64,000 nucleotides of DNA from Pseudomonas fluorescens (GCF_902497895.1 NZ_CABVHQ010000020.1:1-64000), one strand, 5' to 3'. Shown: positions 28,316-37,457, counted from the stretch's first letter. The notes: a model not told the origin generated them from the letters alone. Made by a program: numbers and translations.

Positions 28316-29187
28316 AGCAATTCCTCGATCAACTGCAGGCAATGATTGAGCCCCGGCGACTGGTCAGCGACCCGTCGACTGAGAATGATCGGCGAGGTGG
28401 CCGTAGCCTCGATCAACGGGGTGTAGCCGATATCGGCGCGGTGCAGCACTTGAACCGAAGCCGGCACCAGTGTTGTGCCCATGCCGGCCGCGACCAGGCC
28501 GATGGCGGTCTGCAATTCATTGGTCCACTGCGACACCTTGATACTCAGCCCGTGGGCATCGAACAGCGCGATCACATGGTCGGCGTAACTCGGCCGGGGG
28601 TTGCCCGGATACAACACGAAAGGCTCCTTGGCCAATTCGGCAAGGGTTGTCGGCCCGGCCAGCAACGGGTGACCGGCAGGCAGGACGGCAACCAGCCGAT
28701 CCTCGATCAGTACCCGCTGCGAAATCGCCGGATCGTCAATGCGAATGCGGCCGAAGCCGACGTCGATCCGGCCGGCCTTGAGTGCCTGGACCTGTTGCAG
28801 GGTGGTCATTTCCGACAGACCCAATTCCAGCTCCAGGGCGTCGTTGTTGCGCAGCCGGCGAATCAGCTCCGGCAACATGCCGTACAAGGTCGAAGGGGCA
28901 AAGCCAATGCCCAGCCAGGTCTTCTCACCCAGCCCGATCCGACGGGTGTTGTCGCAGACCTTGCCCAGTTGCTCGAGCAGGACGTTGGAATGTTCATAAA
29001 AAAACCGCCCGGCTTCGGTCAATCGCAGCGGCCGGCCACGCTCCAGCAACACCACGCCCAACTCGTCTTCCAGCTGTTGAATCTGTCGGCTGAGGGGCGG
29101 CTGGGCGATATGCAGGCGCTCGGCGGCGCGGGTGAAGTTGAGGGTCTCCCCCAGAACCTGGAAATAACGCAGATGGCGAAGCTCCAT
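28312..29187 (-). CDS. catR: LysR-family activator of the cat genes
   Basis: CatR activates catBCA when cis,cis-muconate is present. This 291-aa LysR protein begins MELRHLRYFQVLGETLNFTR with the winged helix (RLHIAQPPLSRQIQQLED), followed by the effector domain. It is divergent from catB, with a 136-bp gap that contains a CatR-like ATACC..GGTAT palindrome. GAGGAG precedes its ATG. Its stop codon overlaps the antR stop. Confidence 0.92.
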   Translation of the reverse strand: MELRHLRYFQVLGETLNFTRAAERLHIAQPPLSRQIQQLEDELGVVLLERGRPLRLTEAGRFFYEHSNVLLEQLGKVCDNTRRIGLGEKTWLGIGFAPSTLYGMLPELIRRLRNNDALELELGLSEMTTLQQVQALKAGRIDVGFGRIRIDDPAISQRVLIEDRLVAVLPAGHPLLAGPTTLAELAKEPFVLYPGNPRPSYADHVIALFDAHGLSIKVSQWTNELQTAIGLVAAGMGTTLVPASVQVLHRADIGYTPLIEATATSPIILSRRVADQSPGLNHCLQLIEELL

Positions 29188-29222
29188 GGGGACTCCTCAA
29201 AGACAACGGCTGAATGTGTTGC

Positions 29223-29261
29223 ATACCCTTGGGGTATGGATCGAGACCAATTCTATATTGG
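29223..29261 (+). promoter_or_regulatory. CatR operator region before catB
   Basis: The palindrome ATACCCTTGGGGTAT (29223-29237) fits the ATACC/GGTAT recognition half-sites of CatR-type LysR proteins. A second dyad, CCAATTCTATATTGG (29247-29261), follows 10 bp later where an activation site or promoter would be expected. Binding is inferred from pattern and position. Confidence 0.65.
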
Positions 29262-29323
29262 AACCTACAAACAATGGCGATCAGAATCGGGTGAAACAAG
29301 CAAAGAACCTGACGGGTATCGAC

Positions 29324-30466
29324 ATGCACGCTAGCGCCATTGAATCGATCGAGACGATCATCGTCGATCTTCCGACCATCCGCCCGCACAAGCTGGCGAT
29401 GCACACCATGCAGAACCAGACCCTGGTGATCATCCGTGTGCGGTGTGCCGACGGTATCGAAGGTATCGGTGAGTCCACCACCATTGGCGGCCTGAGCTAC
29501 GGCAACGAAAGCCCCGAAAGCATCAAGACCAACATCGATCGCCACTTCGCCCCGCTGCTGATCGGTCAGGATGCCTGCAACATCAACGCGGCCATGCTGC
29601 GACTCGAGCGCAGCATCCGTGGCAACACCTTTGCAAAGTCCGGTATCGAAACCGCCCTGCTCGATGCCCAGGGCAAACGCCTTGGCCTGCCAGTCAGCGA
29701 GTTGCTCGGTGGGCGGGTCCGTGATGCGCTGCCGGTGGCCTGGACCCTGGCCAGCGGCAACACGGCAAAAGACATCGCCGAAGCCGAACAGATGCTCGAC
29801 CTGCGCCGCCACCGGATCTTCAAGCTGAAGATCGGCGCTGGCGAAGTGAATCAGGACCTGGCCCATGTCATCGCCATCAAAAAGGCCCTGGGTGATCGCG
29901 CCAGCGTGCGGGTCGACGTCAACCAGGCCTGGGATGAAGCTGTCGCCTTGCGCGCCTGCCAGATCCTCGGCGACAACGGTATCGATCTGATTGAGCAGCC
30001 GATCTCGCGCAACAATCGTAGCGGGATGGCCCGGCTCAACCTGTCCAGCCCGGCGCCGATCATGGCCGACGAATCCATTGAATGTGTCGAGGACGCCTTC
30101 AACCTGGCTCGCGAAGGCGCGGCCTCGGTGTTTGCCCTGAAGATCGCCAAGAACGGCGGCCCGCGCGCGGTATTGCGTACCGCGGCGATTGCCGAAGCAG
30201 CGGGGATCGGCCTGTATGGCGGCACCATGCTCGAAGGCGGGATCGGCACGCTGGCCTCGGCCCATGCCTTCCTGACCCTGGCCAAGCTGGCCTGGGACAC
30301 CGAACTGTTCGGCCCGCTGCTGCTGACCGAAGACATCCTGGCCACGCCGCTGGTGTACCGCGATTTCCACCTGCACGTGTCGAACGAGCCGGGCCTGGGC
30401 CTGAGCATCGACGAGGAGCGCCTGGCGTTCTTCCGTCGCGACAAGTCTTCCACTTCACACGCCTGA
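29324..30466 (+). CDS. catB: Muconate cycloisomerase
   Basis: CatB converts cis,cis-muconate to muconolactone in the catechol branch of the beta-ketoadipate pathway. The 380-aa protein is an enolase-superfamily enzyme with the lysine pair K167-x-K169 (FKLKIG), metal-ligand region VRVDVNQAWD, LIEQPISR, MADESIE and the second catalytic lysine in FALKIAKNGG. The ATG at 29324 matches known CatB starts; the frame opens further upstream but there the operator is crossed. catC follows by 12 bp. Confidence 0.95.
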   Translation: MHASAIESIETIIVDLPTIRPHKLAMHTMQNQTLVIIRVRCADGIEGIGESTTIGGLSYGNESPESIKTNIDRHFAPLLIGQDACNINAAMLRLERSIRGNTFAKSGIETALLDAQGKRLGLPVSELLGGRVRDALPVAWTLASGNTAKDIAEAEQMLDLRRHRIFKLKIGAGEVNQDLAHVIAIKKALGDRASVRVDVNQAWDEAVALRACQILGDNGIDLIEQPISRNNRSGMARLNLSSPAPIMADESIECVEDAFNLAREGAASVFALKIAKNGGPRAVLRTAAIAEAAGIGLYGGTMLEGGIGTLASAHAFLTLAKLAWDTELFGPLLLTEDILATPLVYRDFHLHVSNEPGLGLSIDEERLAFFRRDKSSTSHA

Positions 30467-30478
30467 GGACATACTGCC

Positions 30479-30769
30479 ATGTTGTTCCACGTAAAAATGA
30501 CCGTGAACCTGCCGGTCGACATGAATCCAGAGCGCGCCGCGCAGCTCAAGGCCGACGAAAAAGCCCTGGCCCAGCGTCTGCAGGAGCAAGGCAAATGGCG
30601 GCACCTGTGGCGGATCGCCGGTCTCTACGCCAACTACAGCGTATTTGACGTCGACAGCGTGCAGGAACTGCATGACCTGCTGATGCAACTGCCGCTCTAT
30701 CCATACATGGCCATCGAAGTGAATGCACTGTGCCGGCATCCTTCGTCGATTCGCGACGACGATCGCTGA
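30479..30769 (+). CDS. catC: Muconolactone delta-isomerase
   Basis: CatC moves the double bond of muconolactone to give beta-ketoadipate enol-lactone. The 96-aa protein has the full family sequence, beginning MLFHVKMTVNLPVDM and containing WRHLWRIAGLYANYSVFDV and LYPYMAIEVNALCRHPSS. It lies between catB (12 bp) and catA (52 bp), the usual catBCA order in Pseudomonas. Confidence 0.96.
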   Translation: MLFHVKMTVNLPVDMNPERAAQLKADEKALAQRLQEQGKWRHLWRIAGLYANYSVFDVDSVQELHDLLMQLPLYPYMAIEVNALCRHPSSIRDDDR

Positions 30770-30821
30770 GCCCTGTGAGCTTTGTGCTCTAGCCTAATAA
30801 ATACAAGATGAGGAATGAATC

Positions 30822-31751
30822 ATGTCAGTCAGAATTTCCCACACTGCCAGTGTCCAGAAGTTTCTTGAAGAAGTCAGCGGCAACTTCAACGAAGGCGGTA
30901 ATCCTCGGACTAAAGCGCTGATCTACCGGATCCTGCGCGACTCGGTGAACATCATCGAAGACCTGGAAGTGACCCCGGAAGAGTTCTGGAAAGCGGTCAA
31001 CTACCTCAACGTACTGGGGAAAAACCAGGAAGCCGGATTGTTGGCGGCAGGCCTGGGCCTCGAGCATTACCTGGACCTGCTGATGGATGCCGAGGACGAG
31101 CAGACCGGCAAGTCCGGTGGTACGCCACGAACCATCGAAGGGCCGTTGTATGTTGCTGGCGCGCCGCTGTCGAAACACCAAGCGCGACTGGATGACGGTC
31201 TCGATCCGGGCGTGGTGTTGTTCATGCAAGGCCAGGTCCGCGACACCGATGGCAAACCGCTGGTCGGCGCGATCGTCGACGTATGGCAGGCCAACACCGC
31301 CGGTAACTACTCCTACTTCGATAGCTCGCAGTCGGAGTTCAACCTGCGTCGGCGCATCGAGACTGATGATCAGGGTCGTTATCGCTTCCGCAGTATCGTG
31401 CCGTCCGGCTACGGTTGCTCGCCGACCGGGCCGACCCAGCACCTGCTGGATCAGTTGGGCCGCCACGGCCAGCGCCCGGCGCATATCCACTTCTTCATCT
31501 CGGCGCCTGGCCATCGTCACTTGACCACGCAGATCAACCTGTCGGGTGATCCGTACCTGCACGACGATTTCGCCTACGCGACCCGTGATGAGCTGATCGC
31601 CGATATCCGTTTCAGCGAGGACCAGGAAATGGCCCGCGAGCTGGGCGTCGAAGGGCGTTTCGCGCAGATCGACTTCGACTTCACCTTGCAGTCTGCCGCA
31701 GCTCCAGTGGAACAGCAGCGTATGGAGCGAGTCCGCGCCCTGGAAGACTGA
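30822..31751 (+). CDS. catA: Catechol 1,2-dioxygenase
   Basis: CatA is the intradiol Fe(III) dioxygenase that opens catechol, the common product of AntABC and BenABCD, to cis,cis-muconate. The 309-aa protein has the N-terminal dimerisation helices and the catalytic barrel. Candidate iron ligands by family pattern are Y163 (GNYSYF), Y197 (PSGYG), H221 and H223 (RPAHIHFF). GAGGAATG precedes the ATG. It ends the catBCA operon and is followed by REP sequences. Confidence 0.95.
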   Translation: MSVRISHTASVQKFLEEVSGNFNEGGNPRTKALIYRILRDSVNIIEDLEVTPEEFWKAVNYLNVLGKNQEAGLLAAGLGLEHYLDLLMDAEDEQTGKSGGTPRTIEGPLYVAGAPLSKHQARLDDGLDPGVVLFMQGQVRDTDGKPLVGAIVDVWQANTAGNYSYFDSSQSEFNLRRRIETDDQGRYRFRSIVPSGYGCSPTGPTQHLLDQLGRHGQRPAHIHFFISAPGHRHLTTQINLSGDPYLHDDFAYATRDELIADIRFSEDQEMARELGVEGRFAQIDFDFTLQSAAAPVEQQRMERVRALED

Positions 31752-31759
31752 CCACTGGC

Positions 31760-31900
31760 GTAGGAGCTGCCGTAGGCTGCGATCTTTTGATCTTGCTGTT
31801 AGGCAATCTCCGGAATCGCCAAAAGATCGCAGCCTGCGGCAGCTCCTACGGGATTGGGTGTTTCTGCCAATCCGCGGGTGCCGCAGGCTGCGATCTTGGC
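31760..31900. repeat. REPIN plus single REP (GCTGCGATCTTTT type)
   Basis: GTAGGAGCTGCCGTAGGCTGCGATCTTTTG (read in pieces) pairs with AAAAGATCGCAGCC..GCAGCTCCTAC at 31760-31850. A third, single arm GTGCCGCAGGCTGCGATCTTGG follows near 31878-31900. Same family as the copy at 49589. It separates catA from benR. Confidence 0.85.
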
Positions 31901-32003
31901 GATCTCGCCAGAGCCGCGAGATAACCGACCGTTTATCTCGCGGCATTATTTATGCTGCCGAACGGCTTAGAATCACGGCATAGAACAGTAAGAGTGACCG
32001 GTT

Positions 32004-32957
32004 ATGGAAAGTCTGCTGAGCGAGCGCAGTCTGGTGTTTGAGCGTGCCGACCCGTATGCGGTGTCCGGCTACGTCAATCAGCACGTCGGCGTGCATTGCA
32101 TCCACCTGCCCAAGGCGTCCAGCCCGCAGGCCAGCCTCAATCACCGCAAATTCGCCAGCCTCGACCTGTGCCGCATCAGCTATGGCGGCAGCGTTCACGT
32201 CACCTCGCCGGCACTGGAAACCATCTACCACCTGCAAGTCCTGCTCAGGGGCAATTGCCTGTGGCGCGGGCATAACCAGGAACATTACCTGGCGCCTGGC
32301 GAACTGCTGCTGATCAACCCCGATGACCCGGTCGACCTGACCTATTCCGCCGATTGCGAAAAATTCATTCTGAAAATCCCCACCAACCTGTTGGAGGCTG
32401 CCTGTCTGGAGCAGCGCTGGTTGTACCCGGGGCCTGGGGTGCGCTTTTCGCAGAATCGCTACAGTCCCGGCGAGCTGGAAGGCTTCGTCAATTTGCTGGC
32501 CATGGTCTGCCTGGAGGCCGAGGCGAGCGAACCGATGCTCAAGGTCCAGGAGCATTACGCCCAGATAGTTGCCAGCAAGATGCTCAGCCTGATGAAGTCC
32601 AACATCCAGCGCAGCCACCTGAGTTCGCGGGACGCGACCTTCGAGCACATCGTCGACTATATCGAGCAGAACCTGAAACAGGACATCGGCAGTGAAGAGC
32701 TGGCCTTTCAGGCCCGCATGAGCCTGCGTTCGCTGTATTCGCTGTTCGAGCGCCATGCCCGAACCACGCCGAACAACTACATTCGCCTGAAGAAGCTGGA
32801 ACGGGTACATGCCTGTCTCAGCGATGAGACGTGCAACGTGCGTAACGTCACGGAGCTGGCCATGGACTATGGCTTCCTGCACCTGGGACGGTTCTCGCAA
32901 AACTATCGCCAGCAGTTCGGCGAATTGCCGTCGGACACCCTCAAGCGTCGTCACTGA
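32004..32957 (+). CDS. benR: AraC/XylS-family activator of benzoate genes
   Basis: BenR activates benABCD in the presence of benzoate. The 317-aa protein has an AraC-binding-like N-terminal domain (LRGNCLWRGHNQEHYLAPGE) and a C-terminal AraC double helix-turn-helix (IGSEELAFQARMSLRSLYSL, VTELAMDYGFLHLGRFSQNY). It is directly upstream of benA, and the gap contains the double TGCA-N6-GGNTA operator expected for BenR/XylS. Related in type to AntR nearby. Confidence 0.9.
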   Translation: MESLLSERSLVFERADPYAVSGYVNQHVGVHCIHLPKASSPQASLNHRKFASLDLCRISYGGSVHVTSPALETIYHLQVLLRGNCLWRGHNQEHYLAPGELLLINPDDPVDLTYSADCEKFILKIPTNLLEAACLEQRWLYPGPGVRFSQNRYSPGELEGFVNLLAMVCLEAEASEPMLKVQEHYAQIVASKMLSLMKSNIQRSHLSSRDATFEHIVDYIEQNLKQDIGSEELAFQARMSLRSLYSLFERHARTTPNNYIRLKKLERVHACLSDETCNVRNVTELAMDYGFLHLGRFSQNYRQQFGELPSDTLKRRH

Positions 32958-33000
32958 ATCTGCGCGCCATCCCCGCTGAATCCCCCCCCCCGTTGCCCTG

Positions 33001-33036
33001 TGCAGAAAATGGATAGCGATCTGCGCTCAGTGGATA
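33001..33036 (+). promoter_or_regulatory. BenR/XylS-type double operator of the ben promoter
   Basis: Two direct repeats, TGCAGAAAATGGATA (33001-33015) and TGCGCTCAGTGGATA (33022-33036), match TGCA-N6-GGNTA with a 6-bp gap between them, the arrangement known for XylS and BenR. They lie upstream of benA with a TAGCAT -10-like element near 33058. Confidence 0.85.
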
Positions 33037-33075
33037 TTGCCGTTTGCGCCATCTTTCTAGCATGAGCCTTGCCTG

Positions 33076-33086
33076 AACAATAACAA
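33076..33086 (+). promoter_or_regulatory. Candidate Hfq/Crc site before benA
   Basis: AACAATAACAA fits the A-rich AAnAAnAA target of Hfq/Crc and touches the GGAGGG Shine-Dalgarno of benA. Benzoate genes are known Crc targets in P. putida, so function is plausible. Confidence 0.65.
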
Positions 33087-33101
33087 CGGAGGGCTGTGAC
33101 C

Positions 33102-34460
33102 ATGTCATTGCAACCTGAATACCTTCATTCACTGCTTGAAGAAGACCCGGATCAAGGCGTCTACCGCTGCAAGCGCGAGATGTTCACTGACCCGCGGTTG
33201 TTCGATCTGGAAATGGAACACATCTTCGAAGGGAATTGGCTGTACCTGGCCCATGAGAGCCAGATCCCCAACAAGAACGACTTCTACACCACCACCATGG
33301 GCCGCCAGTCGATCTTCATCGCGCGGAACAAGGACGGTGTACTCAATGCCTTCATCAATGCCTGCAGTCACCGCGGTGCGATGCTGTGCCGGCACAAGAC
33401 CGGCAACAAGGCGTCCTATACCTGCCCGTTCCATGGCTGGACGTTCAACAACTCCGGCAAGCTGCTCAAGGTCAAGGATCCGGCCGAAGCGGGCTACCCG
33501 TCGAGCTTCAACTGCGAAGGCTCCCACGACCTGACCAAGGTCGCGCGGTTCGAGTCCTATCGCGGTTTTCTGTTCGGCAGCCTGAAAGCCGATGTAGTGC
33601 CGCTGGTTGAACATCTCGGTGAGTCGGCGAAAATCATCGACATGATCGTCGACCAATCCACCGACGGCCTGGAAGTGCTGCGCGGTTCGTCGAGCTACAT
33701 CTACGAAGGCAACTGGAAGCTCACCGCCGAGAACGGCGCCGACGGCTATCACGTCAGCTCCGTGCACTGGAACTACGCGGCCACCCAGAGCCAGCGCAAA
33801 CAGCGCGAAGCCGGCGACTCCAATCCGACCATGAGTGCCGGCAGCTGGGCCAAGCAGGGCGGTGGTTTCTATTCCTTCGACAAGGGCCACATGCTGCTCT
33901 GGACCCGTTGGGCGAACCCTGAAGATCGTCCGCTGTACGAGCGTCGCGATGAGCTGGCCCAGGACTTCGGCAAGGCTCGCGCCGACTGGATGATCGAGAA
34001 CTCGCGCAACCTGTGCCTGTACCCCAACGTCTACCTGATGGATCAGTTCAGCTCGCAGATCCGCATCGCCCGGCCGATCTCGGTGGATCGCACCGAGATC
34101 ACCATTTACTGCGTCGCACCTAAAGGCGAGAGCGACGACGCTCGTTCCAAGCGCATTCGCCAGTACGAGGACTTCTTCAACGTCAGTGGCATGGCCACTC
34201 CCGATGACCTGGAAGAGTTCCGCTCCTGCCAGGTCGGTTATCAGGGCAGCGGTGGCTGGAACGACATGTCCCGCGGCGCCATGCATTGGGTCGAAGGCGC
34301 CGATGCGGCAGCCCAGGAAATCGATCTGCATCCGCTGCTCAGCGGCGTGCGCACCGAAGACGAAGGTCTGTTCGTGCTGCAACACAAGTACTGGCAGGAG
34401 ACCATGCTCAAGGCGCTGGCCGCCGAGCAGGCGAAAACCATTCCCGTGGAGGCCGTGTGA
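33102..34460 (+). CDS. benA: Benzoate 1,2-dioxygenase, large subunit
   Basis: BenA is the catalytic alpha subunit of benzoate dioxygenase, which makes benzoate cis-1,2-dihydrodiol. The 452-aa protein has Rieske ligands C88-x-H90 and C108-x2-H111 and catalytic-iron ligands H217 and H222 ([10 protein letters not shown]) with D214. The ATG at 33102 follows GGAGGG; a GTG at 33096 is too close to it. It overlaps benB (TGATG). Confidence 0.95.
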   Translation: MSLQPEYLHSLLEEDPDQGVYRCKREMFTDPRLFDLEMEHIFEGNWLYLAHESQIPNKNDFYTTTMGRQSIFIARNKDGVLNAFINACSHRGAMLCRHKTGNKASYTCPFHGWTFNNSGKLLKVKDPAEAGYPSSFNCEGSHDLTKVARFESYRGFLFGSLKADVVPLVEHLGESAKIIDMIVDQSTDGLEVLRGSSSYIYEGNWKLTAENGADGYHVSSVHWNYAATQSQRKQREAGDSNPTMSAGSWAKQGGGFYSFDKGHMLLWTRWANPEDRPLYERRDELAQDFGKARADWMIENSRNLCLYPNVYLMDQFSSQIRIARPISVDRTEITIYCVAPKGESDDARSKRIRQYEDFFNVSGMATPDDLEEFRSCQVGYQGSGGWNDMSRGAMHWVEGADAAAQEIDLHPLLSGVRTEDEGLFVLQHKYWQETMLKALAAEQAKTIPVEAV

Positions 34461-34948
34461 TGAGCATTTCTCACGACGCGGTGCGTGACTTCCTTTACCG
34501 CGAAGCACGCTACCTGGACGACAAGGACTGGGACAACTGGCTGGAGCTGTACGCGGCCGATGCGAGTTTCTGGATGCCGTCCTGGGACGACAACGACGAG
34601 CTGACCGAAGACCCGCAGCGGGAAATTTCGCTGATCTGGTACGGCAATCGTACCGGCCTGGAAGATCGCATCTTTCGCATCAAGACCGAGCGCTCCAGCG
34701 CCAGCGTGCCGGACACCCGGACCTCGCACAACATCAGCAATATCGAAGTACTGGAAGTCGCCGATGGCCAGTGCAAAGTACGTTTCAACTGGCACACCCT
34801 GAGCTTTCGCTACAAGACCGTGGACAGCTATTTCGGGAGCAGTTTCTACACCCTCGACGTGCGTGGCGAGACCCCACTGATCAAGGCCAAGAAAGTCATC
34901 CTGAAGAACGATTACGTCCGTCAGGTCATCGACATCTACCATCTGTGA
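34460..34948 (+). CDS. benB: Benzoate 1,2-dioxygenase, small subunit
   Basis: BenB is the structural beta subunit of benzoate dioxygenase. The 162-aa protein is NTF2-like and has the family segments DFLYREARYLDDKDWDNWLE, LIWYGNRTGLEDRIFRI and the C-terminal DYVRQVIDIYHL. It starts inside the benA stop (TGATG), so translation is coupled, and lies 10 bp before benC. A frame extending upstream into benA is rejected. Confidence 0.95.
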   Translation: MSISHDAVRDFLYREARYLDDKDWDNWLELYAADASFWMPSWDDNDELTEDPQREISLIWYGNRTGLEDRIFRIKTERSSASVPDTRTSHNISNIEVLEVADGQCKVRFNWHTLSFRYKTVDSYFGSSFYTLDVRGETPLIKAKKVILKNDYVRQVIDIYHL

Positions 34949-34958
34949 GGCCGTCGCC

Positions 34959-35972
34959 ATGAGCCATCAAATTGCATTGAATTTCGAAGACGGGGTGACC
35001 CGCTTCATTGCCGCAGATGTCGGTGAAACCGTTGCCGACGCGGCTTATCGCCAAGGCATCAATATTCCGCTGGACTGCCGTGACGGCGCCTGCGGAACCT
35101 GCAAATGCTTCGCCGAAGCCGGTCGTTATGAGCTGGGCGATGAGTACATCGAAGACGCCCTCAGCGAGGAGGAAGCCGCACAGGGTTACGTGCTGACCTG
35201 CCAGATGCGCGCGCAAAGCGACTGCGTGGTGCGAGTGCCGGTGTCCTCGGACGTCTGCCGCACCCAGCAGACCAGCTATAACGCGGCCATCAGCCAGATT
35301 CGCCAGCTCTCCGACAGCACCCTTTCGCTGTCGATCAAGGGCGAGGCCCTGAGCAAACTGGCATTCCTGCCGGGTCAATACGTCAACCTGCAGGTGCCTG
35401 GCAGCGAACAGACTCGTGCCTATTCCTTCAGTTCGTTGCAGCGCGATGGCGAGGTCAGCTTCCTGATCCGCAATGTGCCGGGCGGGCTGATGAGCAGCTT
35501 CCTGACAGGATTGGCCAAGGCTGGCGATTCGATCAATCTCGCCGGACCCTTGGGCTCGTTCTACCTGCGGGAAATCCGTCGGCCATTGTTGCTGCTGGCA
35601 GGCGGAACCGGTTTGGCGCCCTTCACCGCAATGCTCGAACGCATTGCCGAGCAGGGCAGCGAACATCCGTTGCACTTGATTTACGGTGTGACCAACGACC
35701 ACGACCTGGTGGAGATGGAGCGCCTGCAAGCCTTCGCGGCGAGCATTCCAAATTTCAGCTTCAGCGCCTGCGTGGCCAATCCGGACAGCGGTCATCCGCT
35801 CAAGGGCTACGTCACTCAACATATCGAACCGCAGCATCTCAACGCCGGTGATGTCGACGTCTACCTCTGCGGGCCGCCGGCGATGGTCGATGGGGTCAGC
35901 CGTTACCTGGCCGAACAGGGCATTGCGCCAGCGAATTTCTACTACGAGAAGTTCGCCGCCAGCGCGGCCTGA
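34959..35972 (+). CDS. benC: Benzoate 1,2-dioxygenase, reductase component
   Basis: BenC transfers electrons from NADH to BenAB. The 337-aa protein has a 2Fe-2S domain with C40, C45, C48 and C81, an FAD domain (LPGQYVNLQVPG, TRAYSFSSL) and a NAD domain (LLLLAGGTGLAPFTAMLERI). It aligns throughout with AntC in this window, consistent with an old duplication. It follows benB by 10 bp. Confidence 0.95.
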   Translation: MSHQIALNFEDGVTRFIAADVGETVADAAYRQGINIPLDCRDGACGTCKCFAEAGRYELGDEYIEDALSEEEAAQGYVLTCQMRAQSDCVVRVPVSSDVCRTQQTSYNAAISQIRQLSDSTLSLSIKGEALSKLAFLPGQYVNLQVPGSEQTRAYSFSSLQRDGEVSFLIRNVPGGLMSSFLTGLAKAGDSINLAGPLGSFYLREIRRPLLLLAGGTGLAPFTAMLERIAEQGSEHPLHLIYGVTNDHDLVEMERLQAFAASIPNFSFSACVANPDSGHPLKGYVTQHIEPQHLNAGDVDVYLCGPPAMVDGVSRYLAEQGIAPANFYYEKFAASAA

Positions 35973-35999
35973 ATCCAATCCCAAGGTTGAGGAGCTGAC

Positions 36000-36779
36000 A
36001 TGAGCATTTCACGTTTCACCGGCAAGGTTGCATTAATCACCGGCGCCGCCCAGGGCATTGGCCGACGGGTTGCCGAACGCATGGCGGCCGAAGGCGCGCG
36101 ACTGGTGGTGGTCGACCGTTCGGAGCTGGTGTTCGAGTTGCGCGATGAGTTGGCCGCCAGCTGCGAAGTGCTGGCGCTGACCGCCGACCTCGAGCAGTAC
36201 GTCGAGTGCGGCCGGGTAATGGCCGAGGCTATCGCACGCTGCGGCCGTCTGGATATCCTGGTCAACAACGTCGGTGGGACGATCTGGGCCAAGCCGTTCG
36301 AACATTACAAACCCGACGAGATCATGAGCGAGGTGCAGCGCTCGCTGTTCCCGACGCTCTGGTGCTGTCATGCCGCGCTGCCCTATATGCTGGAGCGGGG
36401 CAGTGGGGCAATCGTCAACGTCTCGTCGATTGCCACCCGCAGTATCAACCGCGTGCCCTATGGTGCGGCCAAGGGTGGGGTGAATGCGTTGACGGCGTGC
36501 CTGGCATTCGAAACCGCCGAACGCGGAATCCGGGTCAATGCCACCGCCCCCGGCGGCACCGAAGCGCCACCACGACGCATCCCGCGCAACAGTGTCGAGC
36601 AGACGCCTGAGGAAAAAATCTGGTACCAGCAGATCGTCGACCAGACCCGCGACAGCACACTGATGAAACGCTACGGCACGATCGATGAACAAGCGGCGGC
36701 GATACTGTTCCTGGCCTCGGACGAGGCGTCCTACATCACCGGCATGACACTGCCGGTGGGTGGCGGTGATCAGGGCTGA
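36000..36779 (+). CDS. benD: Benzoate cis-diol dehydrogenase
   Basis: BenD oxidises the benzoate cis-diol carboxylate with NAD to catechol and CO2. The 259-aa short-chain dehydrogenase has the cofactor motif GAAQGIGRR, NNVGG (89-93), catalytic serine at 142-143, and Y154-x3-K158. GGAGCTGAC precedes the ATG, 27 bp after benC. It ends benABCD; no benzoate transporter gene (benK, benE or benF type) follows, unlike many Pseudomonas clusters. Confidence 0.94.
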   Translation: MSISRFTGKVALITGAAQGIGRRVAERMAAEGARLVVVDRSELVFELRDELAASCEVLALTADLEQYVECGRVMAEAIARCGRLDILVNNVGGTIWAKPFEHYKPDEIMSEVQRSLFPTLWCCHAALPYMLERGSGAIVNVSSIATRSINRVPYGAAKGGVNALTACLAFETAERGIRVNATAPGGTEAPPRRIPRNSVEQTPEEKIWYQQIVDQTRDSTLMKRYGTIDEQAAAILFLASDEASYITGMTLPVGGGDQG

Positions 36780-36812
36780 TTGGCTGCTGCTGAAACAAGT
36801 GTGAACGCTGAC

Positions 36813-36946
36813 CTGTGGCGAGGGGGCTTGCCCCCGCTGGAGCGCGAAGCGGTCCTAAAATCGGTAATCGTGTTGTGTCAGGGCGAACTCATTAACCGGT
36901 TTTGCGACTGCTTCGCAGCCGAGCGGGGGCAAGCCCCCTCGCCACA
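36813..36946. repeat. REPIN (GGCGAGGGGGCTTG type)
   Basis: CTGTGGCGAGGGGGCTTGCC and GCAAGCCCCCTCGCCACA are inverted around inner arms GGAGCGCGAAGCGGTCC and GACTGCTTCGCAGCC. It lies between the convergent benD and kynR genes. Confidence 0.9.
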
Positions 36947-36983
36947 ATTCATCACCTGATCATAGTTTTCCATTAATTGGCGG

Positions 36984-37457
36984 TCACTTTCGCACCACCA
37001 AATCCAGCAACGCCTCCTTCTCCTTGATTTTCTGCAACACGATTTCCGAACGGATGTCGGTCACCCCCGCCGTGCGGTTCAGCTGGTTGACGATAAAATC
37101 CGAGAAGTGTTTGAGGTTGCGCGCCTGGACCCGCAGCACATAGTTACTCGCCCCGGTAATCACGTAGGCGGTGACCACTTCCGGCCACAACTGGACCTTC
37201 TTGATGAAGGTCTCGTGCCAGTCCTCGACGTCCTGTCGCAATGACACATGGACGATGGCCTCCAGTTCGATACCCAACTTTTCGGCATTCAGCACCGCGC
37301 GATAGCCGGTGATGATTCCCTCGCTTTCCAGCAGGCGCAGACGGCGTAAACAGGCCGAGGGCGACAGTGCGACTTTCTCCGCCAATTCCTGATTGCTGAT
37401 ACGGCCATCCTGTTGCAGGTGATGCAGGATCCGCAGGTCTGTCGAGTCGAGAGTCAT
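36984..37457 (-). CDS. kynR: Lrp/AsnC-family regulator of the kynurenine genes
   Basis: KynR is a kynurenine-responsive Lrp/AsnC activator of kyn genes. The 157-aa protein has an N-terminal AsnC helix-turn-helix (TDLRILHHLQQDGRISNQEL, KVALSPSACLRRLRLLESEG) and a C-terminal RAM effector domain. It is divergent from kynU with a 221-bp gap, the expected kynR-kynU arrangement. A site for KynR was not identified by eye. It may also control kynBA, 16 kb to the left. Confidence 0.88.
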   Translation of the reverse strand: MTLDSTDLRILHHLQQDGRISNQELAEKVALSPSACLRRLRLLESEGIITGYRAVLNAEKLGIELEAIVHVSLRQDVEDWHETFIKKVQLWPEVVTAYVITGASNYVLRVQARNLKHFSDFIVNQLNRTAGVTDIRSEIVLQKIKEKEALLDLVVRK

